Assembly: GCF_000635915.2 (NCBI RefSeq)
Contig: NZ_CP015614.1
Span: 789,501 to 853,500 of the forward strand
Source: Brevundimonas naejangsanensis
GTDB taxonomy: Bacteria > Pseudomonadota > Alphaproteobacteria > Caulobacterales > Caulobacteraceae
DNA: 64,000 bases
Direction of reading: 5' to 3'
The translations under genes and the position numbers were made by a program. Each line of letters begins with the position of its first letter. Position 1 is the first letter of the stretch. The notes below the pieces were generated by a model. The model saw only the letters and a list, made by a program, of their open reading frames with translations, did not search any database and was not told the DNA's origin. Positions 8,605 through 18,126 of the stretch are shown one piece after another.

Positions 8605-10689
8605 GTGACTATCCAGACTCTCGTCACTCTCGGCGTCTTCGCCCCCCTGCTGGGGGCCATGATCGCCGGCTTCTTCGGTCGCCGGATCGGCGACATTCCG
8701 TCTCAGGCCGTGACCACGGGCCTGCTGTTCTTCTCGTGCGCGGTCTCGTGGATCGTGTTCGGACAGTGGACCTGGGGCGGGCTGGAAGCCTTCACCGTCA
8801 AGATTGCGCCCTTCATCCACGTGGGCGACTTCCAGTCGAACTGGTCGATCCGCGTCGACGCCATGTCGGCGGTCATGCTGATCGTGGTGACCTCGGTGTC
8901 CTCGCTGGTTCACCTCTATTCCTGGGGCTACATGAAAGAGGACGACAGCCGTCCTCGCTTCTTCGCCTATCTGTCGCTGTTCACCTTCATGATGCTGGCG
9001 CTGGTGACGGCTGCCGACTTCGTGCAGATGTTCTTCGGCTGGGAAGGCGTGGGCCTGGCGTCCTATCTGCTGATCGGCTTCTGGTACAAGAAGGCCTCGG
9101 CTTCGGCCGCCGCCATCAAGGCCTTCGTCGTCAACCGCGTCGGCGACTTCGGCTTCCTGCTCGGCATGATGACCGTGTTCTGGATGTTCGGCACGATCGA
9201 GTTCGCCAAGCTGTTCCCGCTGATCGAAGGCAAGGTCGGCGCGGGGTGGGAGTTCCTGGGCTACACCTGGTCGGCGCTGGACCTGGCCGGTCTGCTGCTG
9301 TTCGTCGGCGCCATGGGCAAGTCGGCGCAGTTCTTCCTGCACACCTGGCTGCCGGACGCGATGGAAGGACCGACGCCTGTGTCGGCCCTTATCCACGCGG
9401 CCACCATGGTTACGGCCGGCGTCTTCATGGTCTGCCTGCTGTCGCCGCTGTATGAGCACGCGCCGGTCGCGTCGCAGTTCATCGCCATCATCGGTGGGAT
9501 CACGGCCATCTTCGCCGCGACCGTCGGCATGATGCAGAACGACATCAAACGGGTGATCGCCTATTCGACCTGTTCGCAGCTGGGCTACATGTTCTTCGCT
9601 GCGGGCGTCGGCGCTTACCAGCCCGCCATGTTCCACCTATTCACGCACGCCTTCTTCAAGGCCTTGCTGTTCCTGGGCGCCGGTTCGGTGATCCACGGCA
9701 TGCACCACGAGCAGGACATGCGGAAGATGGGCGGCCTGTGGAAGCTGCTCCCCGTCACCTATGCGACCATGATGATCGGCACCATCGCCATCACCGGCCT
9801 GGGCATGCCCGGCGTCGGCGGCTTCGCGGGCTTCTACTCTAAGGATTCTATCCTCGAGAGCGCCTATGCGGCGGCGACGACCGGCCACTCGGCTGCTGGC
9901 ATGTTCGCCTTCGTCATCGGCATCTCTGCCGCCCTTCTGACGGCCTATTATTCGTGGCGTCTGGTGTTCATGACTTTCCACAACAAGCCCGTTTGGAAGG
10001 AAGAGGAGGGCGCGCACGCTCACGCGGGCGACGACCACGCCTCGCACGCCCAGATCGAAACCCATTCCGAACCTCTGGACGGCGACGATCACGCGCACGA
10101 CGATCATCACCATGGTCCGCTGAAGCCGCACGAGAGCCCGTGGGTCATGGTGCTGCCGCTGCTGCTGCTGTCGATCGGCGCGGTGTTCGCGGGCATGATC
10201 TTCGCCCCGCACTTCATCGGCCATCATGAGGCCGAGTTCTGGCGCGGCGCCATCTTCGTCGGCGGCGACAACCACGTCCTGCACGAGAGCCACAATGTCC
10301 CGACCTGGGTGAAGTGGGCGCCGCTGATCGTGACTCTGCTGGGCACGGCCATCGCCTACTGGCTGTATGTCGTGAAGGAAGGCGCGGCCAAGGAAATGGC
10401 TGAGCGCAAGGGCCCGCTGTGGACCTTCCTCTACAACAAGTGGTTCTTCGATGAGCTGTATGACGCCGTCTTCGTGAAGGGCGCCAAGGCGATCGGCGAC
10501 TTCTTCTGGAAGATCGGCGACGTGAAGATCATCGACGGCCTCGGCCCGAACGGCGCGGCCTGGGCTTCGCTGAAGTCGGGCGGCTGGTTGTCCCGGTTCC
10601 AGTCCGGTTTCGTCTACTTCTATGCATTCGTGATGCTGATCGGCGTGGCTGCGTTCCTTGCCTTCGCCATCTTCACGTGGGGAGCCTGA
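8605..10689 (+). CDS. nuoL: NADH-quinone oxidoreductase subunit L
   Basis: A 694-residue antiporter-like proton-pumping subunit at the distal end of the membrane arm. Family landmarks include [53 protein letters not shown] and the long C-terminal lateral helix. It starts with GTG eight bases after nuoK. The unusual part is a histidine- and acid-rich insertion at about residues 465-508 ([30 protein letters not shown]) in a loop between late transmembrane helices; about a dozen of its roughly 45 residues are His. Such a loop could bind metal, but no function is shown by the sequence. Confidence 0.97.
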   Translation: MTIQTLVTLGVFAPLLGAMIAGFFGRRIGDIPSQAVTTGLLFFSCAVSWIVFGQWTWGGLEAFTVKIAPFIHVGDFQSNWSIRVDAMSAVMLIVVTSVSSLVHLYSWGYMKEDDSRPRFFAYLSLFTFMMLALVTAADFVQMFFGWEGVGLASYLLIGFWYKKASASAAAIKAFVVNRVGDFGFLLGMMTVFWMFGTIEFAKLFPLIEGKVGAGWEFLGYTWSALDLAGLLLFVGAMGKSAQFFLHTWLPDAMEGPTPVSALIHAATMVTAGVFMVCLLSPLYEHAPVASQFIAIIGGITAIFAATVGMMQNDIKRVIAYSTCSQLGYMFFAAGVGAYQPAMFHLFTHAFFKALLFLGAGSVIHGMHHEQDMRKMGGLWKLLPVTYATMMIGTIAITGLGMPGVGGFAGFYSKDSILESAYAAATTGHSAAGMFAFVIGISAALLTAYYSWRLVFMTFHNKPVWKEEEGAHAHAGDDHASHAQIETHSEPLDGDDHAHDDHHHGPLKPHESPWVMVLPLLLLSIGAVFAGMIFAPHFIGHHEAEFWRGAIFVGGDNHVLHESHNVPTWVKWAPLIVTLLGTAIAYWLYVVKEGAAKEMAERKGPLWTFLYNKWFFDELYDAVFVKGAKAIGDFFWKIGDVKIIDGLGPNGAAWASLKSGGWLSRFQSGFVYFYAFVMLIGVAAFLAFAIFTWGA

Positions 10690-10694
10690 GCCTC

Positions 10695-12182
10695 GTGCCT
10701 CACATTCTGAGCATCGTCACCTTCCTGCCGCTTCTCGGCGCGGCCGCGATCCTGGTCGCGCGCCTGCTGAACAAGGGCGGTCAGGACGCCGCGGCCCCGG
10801 CCGCCCGCTGGATCGCCCTGGTCACCACCCTGGTGGTGCTGGCCGTGTCTGTCCTGCTGGTCGCGCAGTTCGACCCCTCGAACCCGGCCTATCAGTTCGT
10901 CGAGAATTACGCCTGGTTCGCCGGCGCCGGCTATCACCTGGGCGTGGACGGGATCTCGATCCTGTTCGTCTTGCTGACGGCCTTCCTGCTGCCGATCTGT
11001 ATCGTGGCCAGCTGGAAGTCGATCCAGACGCGCGTCGTCGAATACATGATCGCCTTCCTGATCCTGGAGACGCTGGTTATCGGGGTGTTCACCTCGCTGG
11101 ACCTGTTCCTCTTCTACATCTTCTTCGAAGGCACCCTGGTCCCGATGTATCTGATCATCGGCATCTGGGGCGGCGCCAACCGGATCTACGCGGCGTACAA
11201 GTTCTTCCTCTACACCTTGGCCGGTTCGGTCCTGATGCTGCTGGCCATGCTGTGGATGGCCCACACGACCGGCACCACCAGCATCCCGGAGTTGAAGCAG
11301 TACGCCTTCGACGCCTCGGTGCAGCCGATCCTGTGGCTGGCCTTCTTCGCCTCCTTCGCGGTGAAGATGCCGATGTGGCCGGTGCACACCTGGCTGCCCG
11401 ACGCCCACGTTCAGGCGCCGACGGCCGGTTCGGTCATCCTGGCCGGCATCCTGCTGAAGCTGGGCGGCTACGGCTTCATCCTGTTCAACATCCCGATGTT
11501 CCCGTTGGCGTCGCAGATGTTCACGCCTCTGGTGTTCGCCCTGTCGGTGATCGCCATCGTCTACACCTCGCTGGTCGCCTTCCGTCAGACCGACATCAAG
11601 AAGCTGATCGCCTATTCGTCGGTCGCCCACATGGGTTTCGTGACCATGGGCGTCTTCGCCGGCAACGACACTGGGGTGCAGGGCGCCGTCTTCCAGATGC
11701 TGAGCCACGGCCTGATCTCGGGCGCGCTCTTCCTGTGCGTCGGCGTGGTCTATGACCGGATGCACACGCGTGAGATCGCCTTCTACGGCGGCCTGACGGC
11801 GCGGATGCCCTGGTATGCGGCCATCTTCCTGATGTTCACCATGGCCAACGTCGGCCTGCCGGGCACCTCGGGCTTCATCGGCGAAGTGCTGACCATGACG
11901 GGCGCCTATCAGGCGTCGACGTGGACCGCCCTGATCGCCGCCTCTGGCGTGATCTTCTCGGCGGTCTACGCGCTGACGCTGTTCCGCAACGTCATGTACG
12001 GCGAGATCACCAATCCGGCGCTGCAGACCATCACGGACATCGACAAGCGCGAGCTGTTGATCTTCGTGCCGTTGATCGTCGGCACCATCTGGCTGGGCCT
12101 CTATCCCAACGCCGTCCTCGACTACACCGGGCCAAGCGTTGAGGCCCTGACGACCGCCTATCGCGCAGCCATCGGCGGGTGA
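10695..12182 (+). CDS. nuoM: NADH-quinone oxidoreductase subunit M
   Basis: A 495-residue antiporter-like proton-pumping subunit. Readable landmarks are [72 protein letters not shown] and SSVAHMGFV. The start is the GTG at 10695, with GGGGAG about ten bases upstream lying in the end of nuoL. An in-frame GTG at 10677 would overlap nuoL and has a poorer ribosome-binding site. Confidence 0.96.
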   Translation: MPHILSIVTFLPLLGAAAILVARLLNKGGQDAAAPAARWIALVTTLVVLAVSVLLVAQFDPSNPAYQFVENYAWFAGAGYHLGVDGISILFVLLTAFLLPICIVASWKSIQTRVVEYMIAFLILETLVIGVFTSLDLFLFYIFFEGTLVPMYLIIGIWGGANRIYAAYKFFLYTLAGSVLMLLAMLWMAHTTGTTSIPELKQYAFDASVQPILWLAFFASFAVKMPMWPVHTWLPDAHVQAPTAGSVILAGILLKLGGYGFILFNIPMFPLASQMFTPLVFALSVIAIVYTSLVAFRQTDIKKLIAYSSVAHMGFVTMGVFAGNDTGVQGAVFQMLSHGLISGALFLCVGVVYDRMHTREIAFYGGLTARMPWYAAIFLMFTMANVGLPGTSGFIGEVLTMTGAYQASTWTALIAASGVIFSAVYALTLFRNVMYGEITNPALQTITDIDKRELLIFVPLIVGTIWLGLYPNAVLDYTGPSVEALTTAYRAAIGG

Positions 12183-12189
12183 GAGCATA

Positions 12190-13632
12190 ATGACTGATCT
12201 GTCTTCCGCCCTTCATCTCTCGGCCCCGGAACTGACCCTTGCGGTCGGCGGTCTGGTGCTGCTCATGGTCGGCGCCTTCTCCGGCGAGAAGTCGACGCGC
12301 CTGGTTTCGGGCCTGTCGGTTCTGCTGCTGCTGGCGGCGACGGCGTTGGCCGTCATCGGCCCCCTGGGTTCGGCCTTCAACGGGGCCTATGTGGCCGATC
12401 CGCTGGCCGTTTACGGCAAGGCGCTCATCTTCCTGTCCGCCGCTGTGGCCGTGGTGCTGGGCGACAGCTGGATGCACCGCAACAACATCGCCAAGTTCGA
12501 ATATCCGGTCCTGATCGTGCTGGCCTCGGTCGGCATGGGCATGATGGCGTCGTCGGGCGACCTGATCTCGCTCTACATCGGCATCGAGATGCACTCTCTG
12601 GCCCTCTATGTTCTGGCCGCCTATCGCCGCGACGACCTGAAGGCCTCGGAAGCCGGTCTGAAGTACTTCGTCCTGGGCGCCCTGTCGTCGGGTCTGCTGC
12701 TGTACGGCGCCAGCCTGATCTACGGTTTCGCCGGGTCGATGCGGTTCGAGGACATCGCCGCCTTCGCCAGCGCCAACCCCGGTCCGGGCCTGATCTTCGG
12801 CCTGGTCTTCCTGATCTGCGGTCTGGCGTTCAAGGTTTCGGCCGCGCCGTTCCACATGTGGACGCCGGACGTCTATGAAGGCGCCCCGACCCCGGTCGTG
12901 GCCCTGTTCTCGACCGCGCCCAAGGTGGCGGCCATGGTGCTGATCATCCGCGTCCTGATCGAAGGCTTCGGCCTGGCGCACGCCCAGTGGGCCCAGGTGC
13001 TGATCCTGATCTCGCTGATCAGCTTCGCTGTCGGCGCCTTCGGCGGCCTGATGCAGAAGGACATCCAGCGCCTGCTGGCCTATTCCTCGATCATCAACAT
13101 CGGCTACGCCCTGCTGGGCGTGGCGGCGGGCACGCAGGTCGGCGTGCAGGCGACCCTGATGTTCATGACCCTGTACGTCGTGGACCAGATCGGCTTCTTC
13201 GCCATCCTTCTGTCGCTGAGCCGCAACGGCCGTCCGATCCGCAAGATCGCGGATCTTGCGGGCCTGAAAAAGGACCGCCCGCTGACGGCCGTCGCCCTGA
13301 CGATCCTGTCGCTGTCGGCCATCGGCATCCCGCCGATGTCGGGTTTCTGGGGCAAGTTCTACGTCTTCGGCGCAGCCGCCGACGCCGGTTACTGGATGGC
13401 GGGCGCCGCGGGCCTGGTGGCCTCGGTCGTGGCGGGCTTCTACTACCTGCGCATCATCAAGGTCATTTGGTTCGACACGCCCGAGTTCGACGTGACGACG
13501 GACAAGGCGCCGGTCAGCGCGCAGTGGATCGGCTGGGCGGCTGCGGCCTTCAGCTTCCCGGTGCTGCTGGTCGCACTGACCTGGCTGGAGCCGCTGACGC
13601 GCGCGGCGGCCGCAGGCGTCGGGATCGGATAA
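12190..13632 (+). CDS. nuoN: NADH-quinone oxidoreductase subunit N
   Basis: A 480-residue antiporter-like subunit that completes the membrane arm. Landmarks are EMHSLALYVLAAYRRDD, SEAGLKYFVLGALSSGLLLYG, KVSAAPFHMWTPDVYEGAPTPV and QKDIQRLLAYSSIINIGYALLG. It starts seven bases after nuoM. The operon reads on with only six bases before birA, so the downstream genes probably share the nuo transcript. Confidence 0.97.
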   Translation: MTDLSSALHLSAPELTLAVGGLVLLMVGAFSGEKSTRLVSGLSVLLLLAATALAVIGPLGSAFNGAYVADPLAVYGKALIFLSAAVAVVLGDSWMHRNNIAKFEYPVLIVLASVGMGMMASSGDLISLYIGIEMHSLALYVLAAYRRDDLKASEAGLKYFVLGALSSGLLLYGASLIYGFAGSMRFEDIAAFASANPGPGLIFGLVFLICGLAFKVSAAPFHMWTPDVYEGAPTPVVALFSTAPKVAAMVLIIRVLIEGFGLAHAQWAQVLILISLISFAVGAFGGLMQKDIQRLLAYSSIINIGYALLGVAAGTQVGVQATLMFMTLYVVDQIGFFAILLSLSRNGRPIRKIADLAGLKKDRPLTAVALTILSLSAIGIPPMSGFWGKFYVFGAAADAGYWMAGAAGLVASVVAGFYYLRIIKVIWFDTPEFDVTTDKAPVSAQWIGWAAAAFSFPVLLVALTWLEPLTRAAAAGVGIG

Positions 13633-13638
13633 GGGGCC

Positions 13639-14385
13639 TTGGCGGCTCCGGTCCTGATCCTCGAAGAAACCGACTCCACCAACGCCGAGGCGCGTCGTCG
13701 CGCCGAGGCGGGCGAGGCCGGGCCGCTGTGGATCGCGGCCCGGCGTCAGACCGCCGGGCGGGGCCGGCGCGGCCGGGCCTGGGACAGCCGGGACGGCAAC
13801 CTGGCCACGACCCTGTTGCTGACGCTGAACCGCTCGCCGGCCGAGGCGGCGCAACTGACCTTCGCCGCCGCGCTGGCTGTGGCGGACCTGCTCGATCTTT
13901 ATGTTCCGCCCGCGCTGGTCCGCATCAAATGGCCCAATGACGTGCTGCTGGACGGGCGTAAGTCGTCCGGCATCCTGATCGAATCCGGTCCTGCGCCTTC
14001 CGGCGGCCTGTGGCTGGCCGTAGGCATCGGCGTGAACCTGTCCCATGCGCCCGAAGGGACCGAGCGGCCTACAACCTGCATCGCCGAGCACCTGCGTCAC
14101 GACGTGGCGTCCGGGCCGTCTATGGAGGAGGGGGCCAGGGCGCTGGCCGAAACCTTTGACGCCTGGCTGGAACGCTGGACGCGGTTGGGCTTTCAGCCGG
14201 TGCTGGACGCCTGGGTGGCGCGGACGCCGGGTCTGTTCGGGCCGTGCACCGCGCGATTAAGCCATGAAACCGTGAGCGGGATCGCCGACGGCGTCGAGGC
14301 CGACGGCGCTCTGCGTCTGAAATTGCCGGACGGAAGCCTGCGAGTGATCTCTGCGGGCGACGTCTTCTTCGGAGAGGCCGCCTGA
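13639..14385 (+). CDS. birA: Biotin--[acetyl-CoA-carboxylase] ligase, monofunctional
   Basis: A 248-residue biotin protein ligase that activates biotin as biotinyl-AMP and transfers it to the lysine of BCCP and other carboxylase carriers. The ATP/biotin loop GRGRRGRAW is at residues 40-48, [10 protein letters not shown] holds the catalytic lysine, and the C-terminal SH3-like domain ([19 protein letters not shown]) is present. There is no N-terminal helix-turn-helix, so it cannot be the biotin-operon repressor. The TTG start is inferred from AAGGGG just upstream and the position of the conserved N-terminus. Its stop overlaps coaX by one base. Confidence 0.92.
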   Translation: MAAPVLILEETDSTNAEARRRAEAGEAGPLWIAARRQTAGRGRRGRAWDSRDGNLATTLLLTLNRSPAEAAQLTFAAALAVADLLDLYVPPALVRIKWPNDVLLDGRKSSGILIESGPAPSGGLWLAVGIGVNLSHAPEGTERPTTCIAEHLRHDVASGPSMEEGARALAETFDAWLERWTRLGFQPVLDAWVARTPGLFGPCTARLSHETVSGIADGVEADGALRLKLPDGSLRVISAGDVFFGEAA

Positions 14386-15176
14386 TGCTGCTGGCGATCG
14401 AGCAAGGCAACACCAACACCCTGTTCGCCGTCCATGACGGTCAGGAGTGGATTTTCCAGTGGCGCACCGCCACCGATCCCATGCGCACGGCCGATGAATA
14501 CGCCGTCTGGCTGCATCAGCTGTTCGAGATGCGCGGTCAGGGCCTGACGATGGCCGACATGGACGGTTGCATCATCTCCAGCGTGGTGCCGCAGTCGATC
14601 TTCAACCTGCGCAACCTGGCGCGTCGCTATCTCAGCGTCGAACCCCTGGTCATCGGCGAGAACGTCGAGCTGGGCATCGAGGTGCGCATCCATAAGCCCA
14701 GCGAGGCCGGGGCCGACCGCCTGGTCAACGCCATCGGCGCGCTACAGGCCTATGAGGGCGACCTGCTGCTGATCGACAGCGGCACGGCGACCACGTTCGA
14801 CGTCGTCTCCGGCGCCAACGGCAAGGGCGGGGGCGCCTTTGAGGGCGGGTTGATCGCGCCGGGCATCAATCTGTCGCTGCAGGCCCTGCATGAGGCGGCG
14901 GCCAAGCTGCCGCGCATCGCCATTCAACGTCCCGAGACCGTCATCGGGCGCGACACCGTCACCTCCATGCAATCGGGCGTCTTCTGGGGCTATATCGCCC
15001 TGATCGAAGGGCTGGTGGACCGCATCAAGGCCGAGTGGGGCAAGCCCATGACGGTGATCGGCACCGGCGGCGTCGCCTCACTGTTCGAGGGCGCAACTGA
15101 CTCTATCGACCGGTTCGATCCGGACCTGACCATCCGCGGCCTACTCGAAATCTGGCGGCGGAACTCCCATCTGTAA
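14385..15176 (+). CDS. coaX: Type III pantothenate kinase
   Basis: A 263-residue CoaX that phosphorylates pantothenate, the first step of coenzyme A synthesis. ASKHA-fold motifs are visible: the N-terminal phosphate loop [12 protein letters not shown], the [14 protein letters not shown] segment and [14 protein letters not shown]. Length is normal. The ATG overlaps the birA TGA by one base and the next gene begins six bases after its stop. birA, coaX and rnj commonly follow nuoN in this group. Confidence 0.95.
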   Translation: MLLAIEQGNTNTLFAVHDGQEWIFQWRTATDPMRTADEYAVWLHQLFEMRGQGLTMADMDGCIISSVVPQSIFNLRNLARRYLSVEPLVIGENVELGIEVRIHKPSEAGADRLVNAIGALQAYEGDLLLIDSGTATTFDVVSGANGKGGGAFEGGLIAPGINLSLQALHEAAAKLPRIAIQRPETVIGRDTVTSMQSGVFWGYIALIEGLVDRIKAEWGKPMTVIGTGGVASLFEGATDSIDRFDPDLTIRGLLEIWRRNSHL

Positions 15177-15182
15177 GGCCGT

Positions 15183-16859
15183 ATGACTAAGAAAAATCAA
15201 AACGACGAACTCGTCTTCCTGCCGCTGGGCGGCTCGAACGAGGTCGGAATGAACCTGAACGCCTATGGCTTCGGCCCGGCGCATGATCGCAAATGGATCA
15301 TCGTCGACGTCGGCGTGACCTTTGGCGACCAGTCCACGCCGGGCGTGGACGTGATCGTGCCCGATCCGACCTTCCTGGAAGGCGAGAACATCCTCGGCAT
15401 CGTGCTGACGCACGCGCACGAGGACCATATCGGGGCCCTGGGCTGGCTGTGGCCGCGCATTCAGGCGCCTCTGTACGCCACGCCCTTCACCGCCTTCCTG
15501 ATCCGCGAGAAGCTGCGCGACGCGGGCATCTATGAAGATGTCGAACTGATCGAGGCCCCGCTGGGTTCGACGGTGAACCTGGGCCCGTTCGAGGTGACCT
15601 ATGTCACCATCACCCACTCGATCGCCGAGCCGAACGGCCTGGCCATCAAGACCCCGCTGGGCACGGTGCTGCACACCGGCGACTGGAAGATCGACAACGA
15701 TCCGGTCGTGGGCGAGCGCACCGACGTCGACTTCATCCAGAAGCTGGGCGACGAGGGCGTCCTGGCCATGGTGTGCGACTCCACCAACGTCTTCGTCGAC
15801 GGCGTCGCAGGCTCCGAGGGTGACGTAAAGGTCAAGCTGGCCGAGCTGATCCAGGGCCTGAAGGGCCGGGTGGCCGTGGGCTGCTTCGCCTCCAACGTCG
15901 CGCGCATGGACAGCGTGATCCGCGCGGCAGAGGCCGCCGGACGCCGCGTGGCCCTGGCCGGTCGCTCGATGCACCGCATCACCGCCGCCGCCAAGTCGGT
16001 CGGGATGTTGAGCGACCTCAAGCCCTTCCTGTCCGAACAGGAAGCCAGAGTCTGGCCGGCGGACGAGATCCTGTACCTGTGCACCGGCAGCCAGGGCGAG
16101 GCGCGTGCGGCTCTGTCGCGCGTGGCCGAAGGGACGCATCCCTTCATCAAGCTGGGGCAGGGGGATCACTGCATCTTCTCGTCGCGCGTCATTCCCGGCA
16201 ACGAACTGGCCATCGGCCGGCTGCAGGACAAGATGGCCGAGCGCGGAGTACGCATCTATACCGAAAAGGATCACCCCGGCATCCACGTCTCGGGCCACCC
16301 GTGCCGCGACGAACTGCGTCAGATGTATCAGTGGGCCCGGCCGCAGATCGCCGTGCCGACCCACGGCATGCGCCGCCACCTGATCGAGCACGGCAATCTG
16401 GCCAAGGACATGCAGGTCCCCGAGACGGTGACGCCGCGCAATGGCGACATGGTGCGCCTGGCGCCTGGACCCGCGGCCATTATCGATGAAGTGCCCTCGG
16501 GCCGCCTGTTCGTCGACGGCGGCATGCTGGTCGAGGAGGGCGGCGAGGCCCTGCGCGAGCGCAAGCACGCGGCCAACAACGGCATCCTGATCGTCAGCTT
16601 CGCTCTGGATAAGCGCGGCCGCATCGCCAGCGACATTGACGTGCGCGGCATCGGCCTGCCTGGCGACGCGGATCGTCCGCTGGGCGACGTGCTGGACGAC
16701 ATGGCCGAGCGCGTCGAGAACACGGTGCGCGGCCTGAAGGGCGAGGCGCTGCAAGACGAAATGGTCATCGAACAGGCCGTCAGCCGGACCCTGAAGAAGG
16801 CCAGCCAGCAGATCTGGGACCGTCGTCCGATCGTCGAAACCGTGGTGCTGAGGCTCTGA
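15183..16859 (+). CDS. rnj: Ribonuclease J
   Basis: A 558-residue metallo-beta-lactamase/beta-CASP nuclease with 5'-3' exo- and endoribonuclease activity in RNA processing and turnover. The zinc motif HAHEDH (H77, H79, D81, H82) is intact, LHTGDWKID and CDSTNVF supply further metal ligands, and the beta-CASP region and C-terminal domain are full length. It starts six bases after coaX. Its final A is the first base of the DUF3088 start codon. Confidence 0.95.
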   Translation: MTKKNQNDELVFLPLGGSNEVGMNLNAYGFGPAHDRKWIIVDVGVTFGDQSTPGVDVIVPDPTFLEGENILGIVLTHAHEDHIGALGWLWPRIQAPLYATPFTAFLIREKLRDAGIYEDVELIEAPLGSTVNLGPFEVTYVTITHSIAEPNGLAIKTPLGTVLHTGDWKIDNDPVVGERTDVDFIQKLGDEGVLAMVCDSTNVFVDGVAGSEGDVKVKLAELIQGLKGRVAVGCFASNVARMDSVIRAAEAAGRRVALAGRSMHRITAAAKSVGMLSDLKPFLSEQEARVWPADEILYLCTGSQGEARAALSRVAEGTHPFIKLGQGDHCIFSSRVIPGNELAIGRLQDKMAERGVRIYTEKDHPGIHVSGHPCRDELRQMYQWARPQIAVPTHGMRRHLIEHGNLAKDMQVPETVTPRNGDMVRLAPGPAAIIDEVPSGRLFVDGGMLVEEGGEALRERKHAANNGILIVSFALDKRGRIASDIDVRGIGLPGDADRPLGDVLDDMAERVENTVRGLKGEALQDEMVIEQAVSRTLKKASQQIWDRRPIVETVVLRL

Positions 16860-17197
16860 TGGCGGATCGGCTGTATCTACTGAACCCGGATTGGTTCGAC
16901 GATCAGGGCGGGCCGTGGTTCTGTCCGCCGGGCGCGCGGATCGAAGGCGTGTTGGGCCTTTATCCGCGCCTGCGCGAGCACCTGACCGTGACCTATCTGG
17001 ATCACCCGCGCCCGCGTCCGGCCGTGATCGCCGAGGTGGGGGAGGCGAACCAGAGCTGCCCGCTTCTGGTGCTGGACGGCGAGTTCGACTGGCCTGACGC
17101 TCAGGTCAGCGAGGAAACGGGCGCGCGCTTCCTGCAGGACGACGACATCCTGCCGTATTGGGCCGCGCGTTACGGCATCGGGCGGCCGCATCCGTAA
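16859..17197 (+). CDS. DUF3088 family protein (thioredoxin-like)
   Basis: A 112-residue protein resembling the DUF3088 family: an N-terminal LYLLNPDWFDDQGGPWFCPPGARIEGVL segment, a central RPRPAVIAEVGEANQSCPLLVLDG and a C-terminal arm. The pattern recalls a thioredoxin or glutaredoxin fold, but there is a single Cys (C22) where a CPxC pair would be expected (FCPPGA), so ordinary dithiol redox activity is unlikely. It overlaps rnj by one base and is probably cotranscribed. Function unknown. Confidence 0.8.
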   Translation: MADRLYLLNPDWFDDQGGPWFCPPGARIEGVLGLYPRLREHLTVTYLDHPRPRPAVIAEVGEANQSCPLLVLDGEFDWPDAQVSEETGARFLQDDDILPYWAARYGIGRPHP

Positions 17198-17206
17198 CCA
17201 GCGAAT

Positions 17207-17370
17207 CCTTCTCCCTATGGGAGAAGGTGGCCCAAAGGGCCGGATGAGGGTCCCCGGCTGAAGTCGGCGTAAGCCGTCGACTGAACGGCTGATTGCGGAA
17301 CCCTCACCCTTTCGCTTGGCGGATCGCCTTCGGCTTTCCGAAGCTCAAGCCCTCTCCCACCGGGAGAGGG
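17207..17370. repeat. Palindromic intergenic repeat (REP/MITE-like)
   Basis: A 164-base noncoding element between the convergent DUF3088 and CHMI-family genes. It opens with a 9-bp hairpin (CCTTCTCCC, loop TAT, GGGAGAAGG at 17207-17227). It closes with a second (CCCTCTCCC, loop ACC, GGGAGAGGG at 17350-17370). Between them GGATGAGGGT and ACCCTCACCC face each other, so the whole element could fold as one long cruciform. It ends one base from the CHMI-family stop codon and may also terminate both genes, although no T-tract follows. No transposase is present. Confidence 0.7.
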
Positions 17371-17371
17371 T

Positions 17372-17725
17372 TTAAAGCGTGACCTTGCGATAGTTGTCGC
17401 GGTCCAGATTACCGATCTCGACCGAGATCTGGCGTGGGCCGTCATAGGGCGCGACGCCGGCCAGCAGGGCGGCTTGCACCGCTTCGCCCAGGGCGGTCTT
17501 CTGCTCCTGGGTGCGGCCGCTGAGGATGGGCAGGTCGCAGTGGACCATGGCCTGTTCCGGGGCGCCGTCGGCGACGATCAGGTTTTCGCAGCGCACGATG
17601 CGCGTCTTGCAGGCGGGCAGGGTGGCGCCGACCACCTCGACACAGAGGCGATGGATCTCCAGCGCCAGGGCGCGCCAGTCGGTCGCGTCGAAATGGGTGG
17701 GGTGTTCCAGCGTAATCTGTGGCAT
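17372..17725 (-). CDS. 5-carboxymethyl-2-hydroxymuconate isomerase family protein
   Basis: A 117-residue protein of the CHMI family, small tautomerase-superfamily trimers that isomerise 5-carboxymethyl-2-hydroxymuconate in homoprotocatechuate degradation. The protein starts MPQITLEHP, giving the N-terminal Pro2 used as catalytic base in this superfamily, and ends in VEIGNLDRDNYRK, typical of the family. No other aromatic-degradation gene is in the window, so the true substrate is open. It stands alone on the - strand, convergent with the rnj block. Confidence 0.82.
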   Translation of the reverse strand: MPQITLEHPTHFDATDWRALALEIHRLCVEVVGATLPACKTRIVRCENLIVADGAPEQAMVHCDLPILSGRTQEQKTALGEAVQAALLAGVAPYDGPRQISVEIGNLDRDNYRKVTL

Positions 17726-17799
17726 TCAGGGCGTCCTAGTTGCGGAGCCCCTCCCTATCGCCCCGCGACGATGATTGCGATGAACGGACTTTTGAGACG

Positions 17800-18066
17800 A
17801 TGCCCCTTGGCCCCTTCACCCTGGTCGCCACTTTCCTGACGGTGTGGTGGATCGTGTTGTTCGCCATCCTGCCGCTGGGGATGTCTGATCAGGTCAAGGA
17901 TCCGCCGACGGACGGCACCCAGTGGGGCGCGCCGAAGAATCCGAACCTGAAAAAGAAGTTCATCACCACGACCTGGGTGTCGATCATCGTCTGGCTGGTG
18001 ATCGTCGCCTTCGTCTGGGTCGGTTGGACCCCAATCCCCGACATCACCCACGCGAACGCGCTCTAG
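17800..18066 (+). CDS. DUF1467 family small membrane protein
   Basis: An 88-residue protein with two hydrophobic segments, about residues 6-26 (TLVATFLTVWWIVLFAILPLG) and 61-77 (SIIVWLVIVAFVWVGW). A conserved hydrophilic loop (GTQWGAPKNPNLKKKF) lies between them. This is the pattern of DUF1467, a family found beside proS in alphaproteobacteria. The ATG at 17800 is preferred over an in-frame upstream start because the protein then begins at the conserved MPLGP. Function unknown; the loop faces one side of the inner membrane. Confidence 0.85.
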   Translation: MPLGPFTLVATFLTVWWIVLFAILPLGMSDQVKDPPTDGTQWGAPKNPNLKKKFITTTWVSIIVWLVIVAFVWVGWTPIPDITHANAL

Positions 18067-18126
18067 CTTTCGTCCCCCTTGCCCGGTTAAACCTCGGGCC
18101 TGACTGAATTTGCCGAGAATCCTCCC

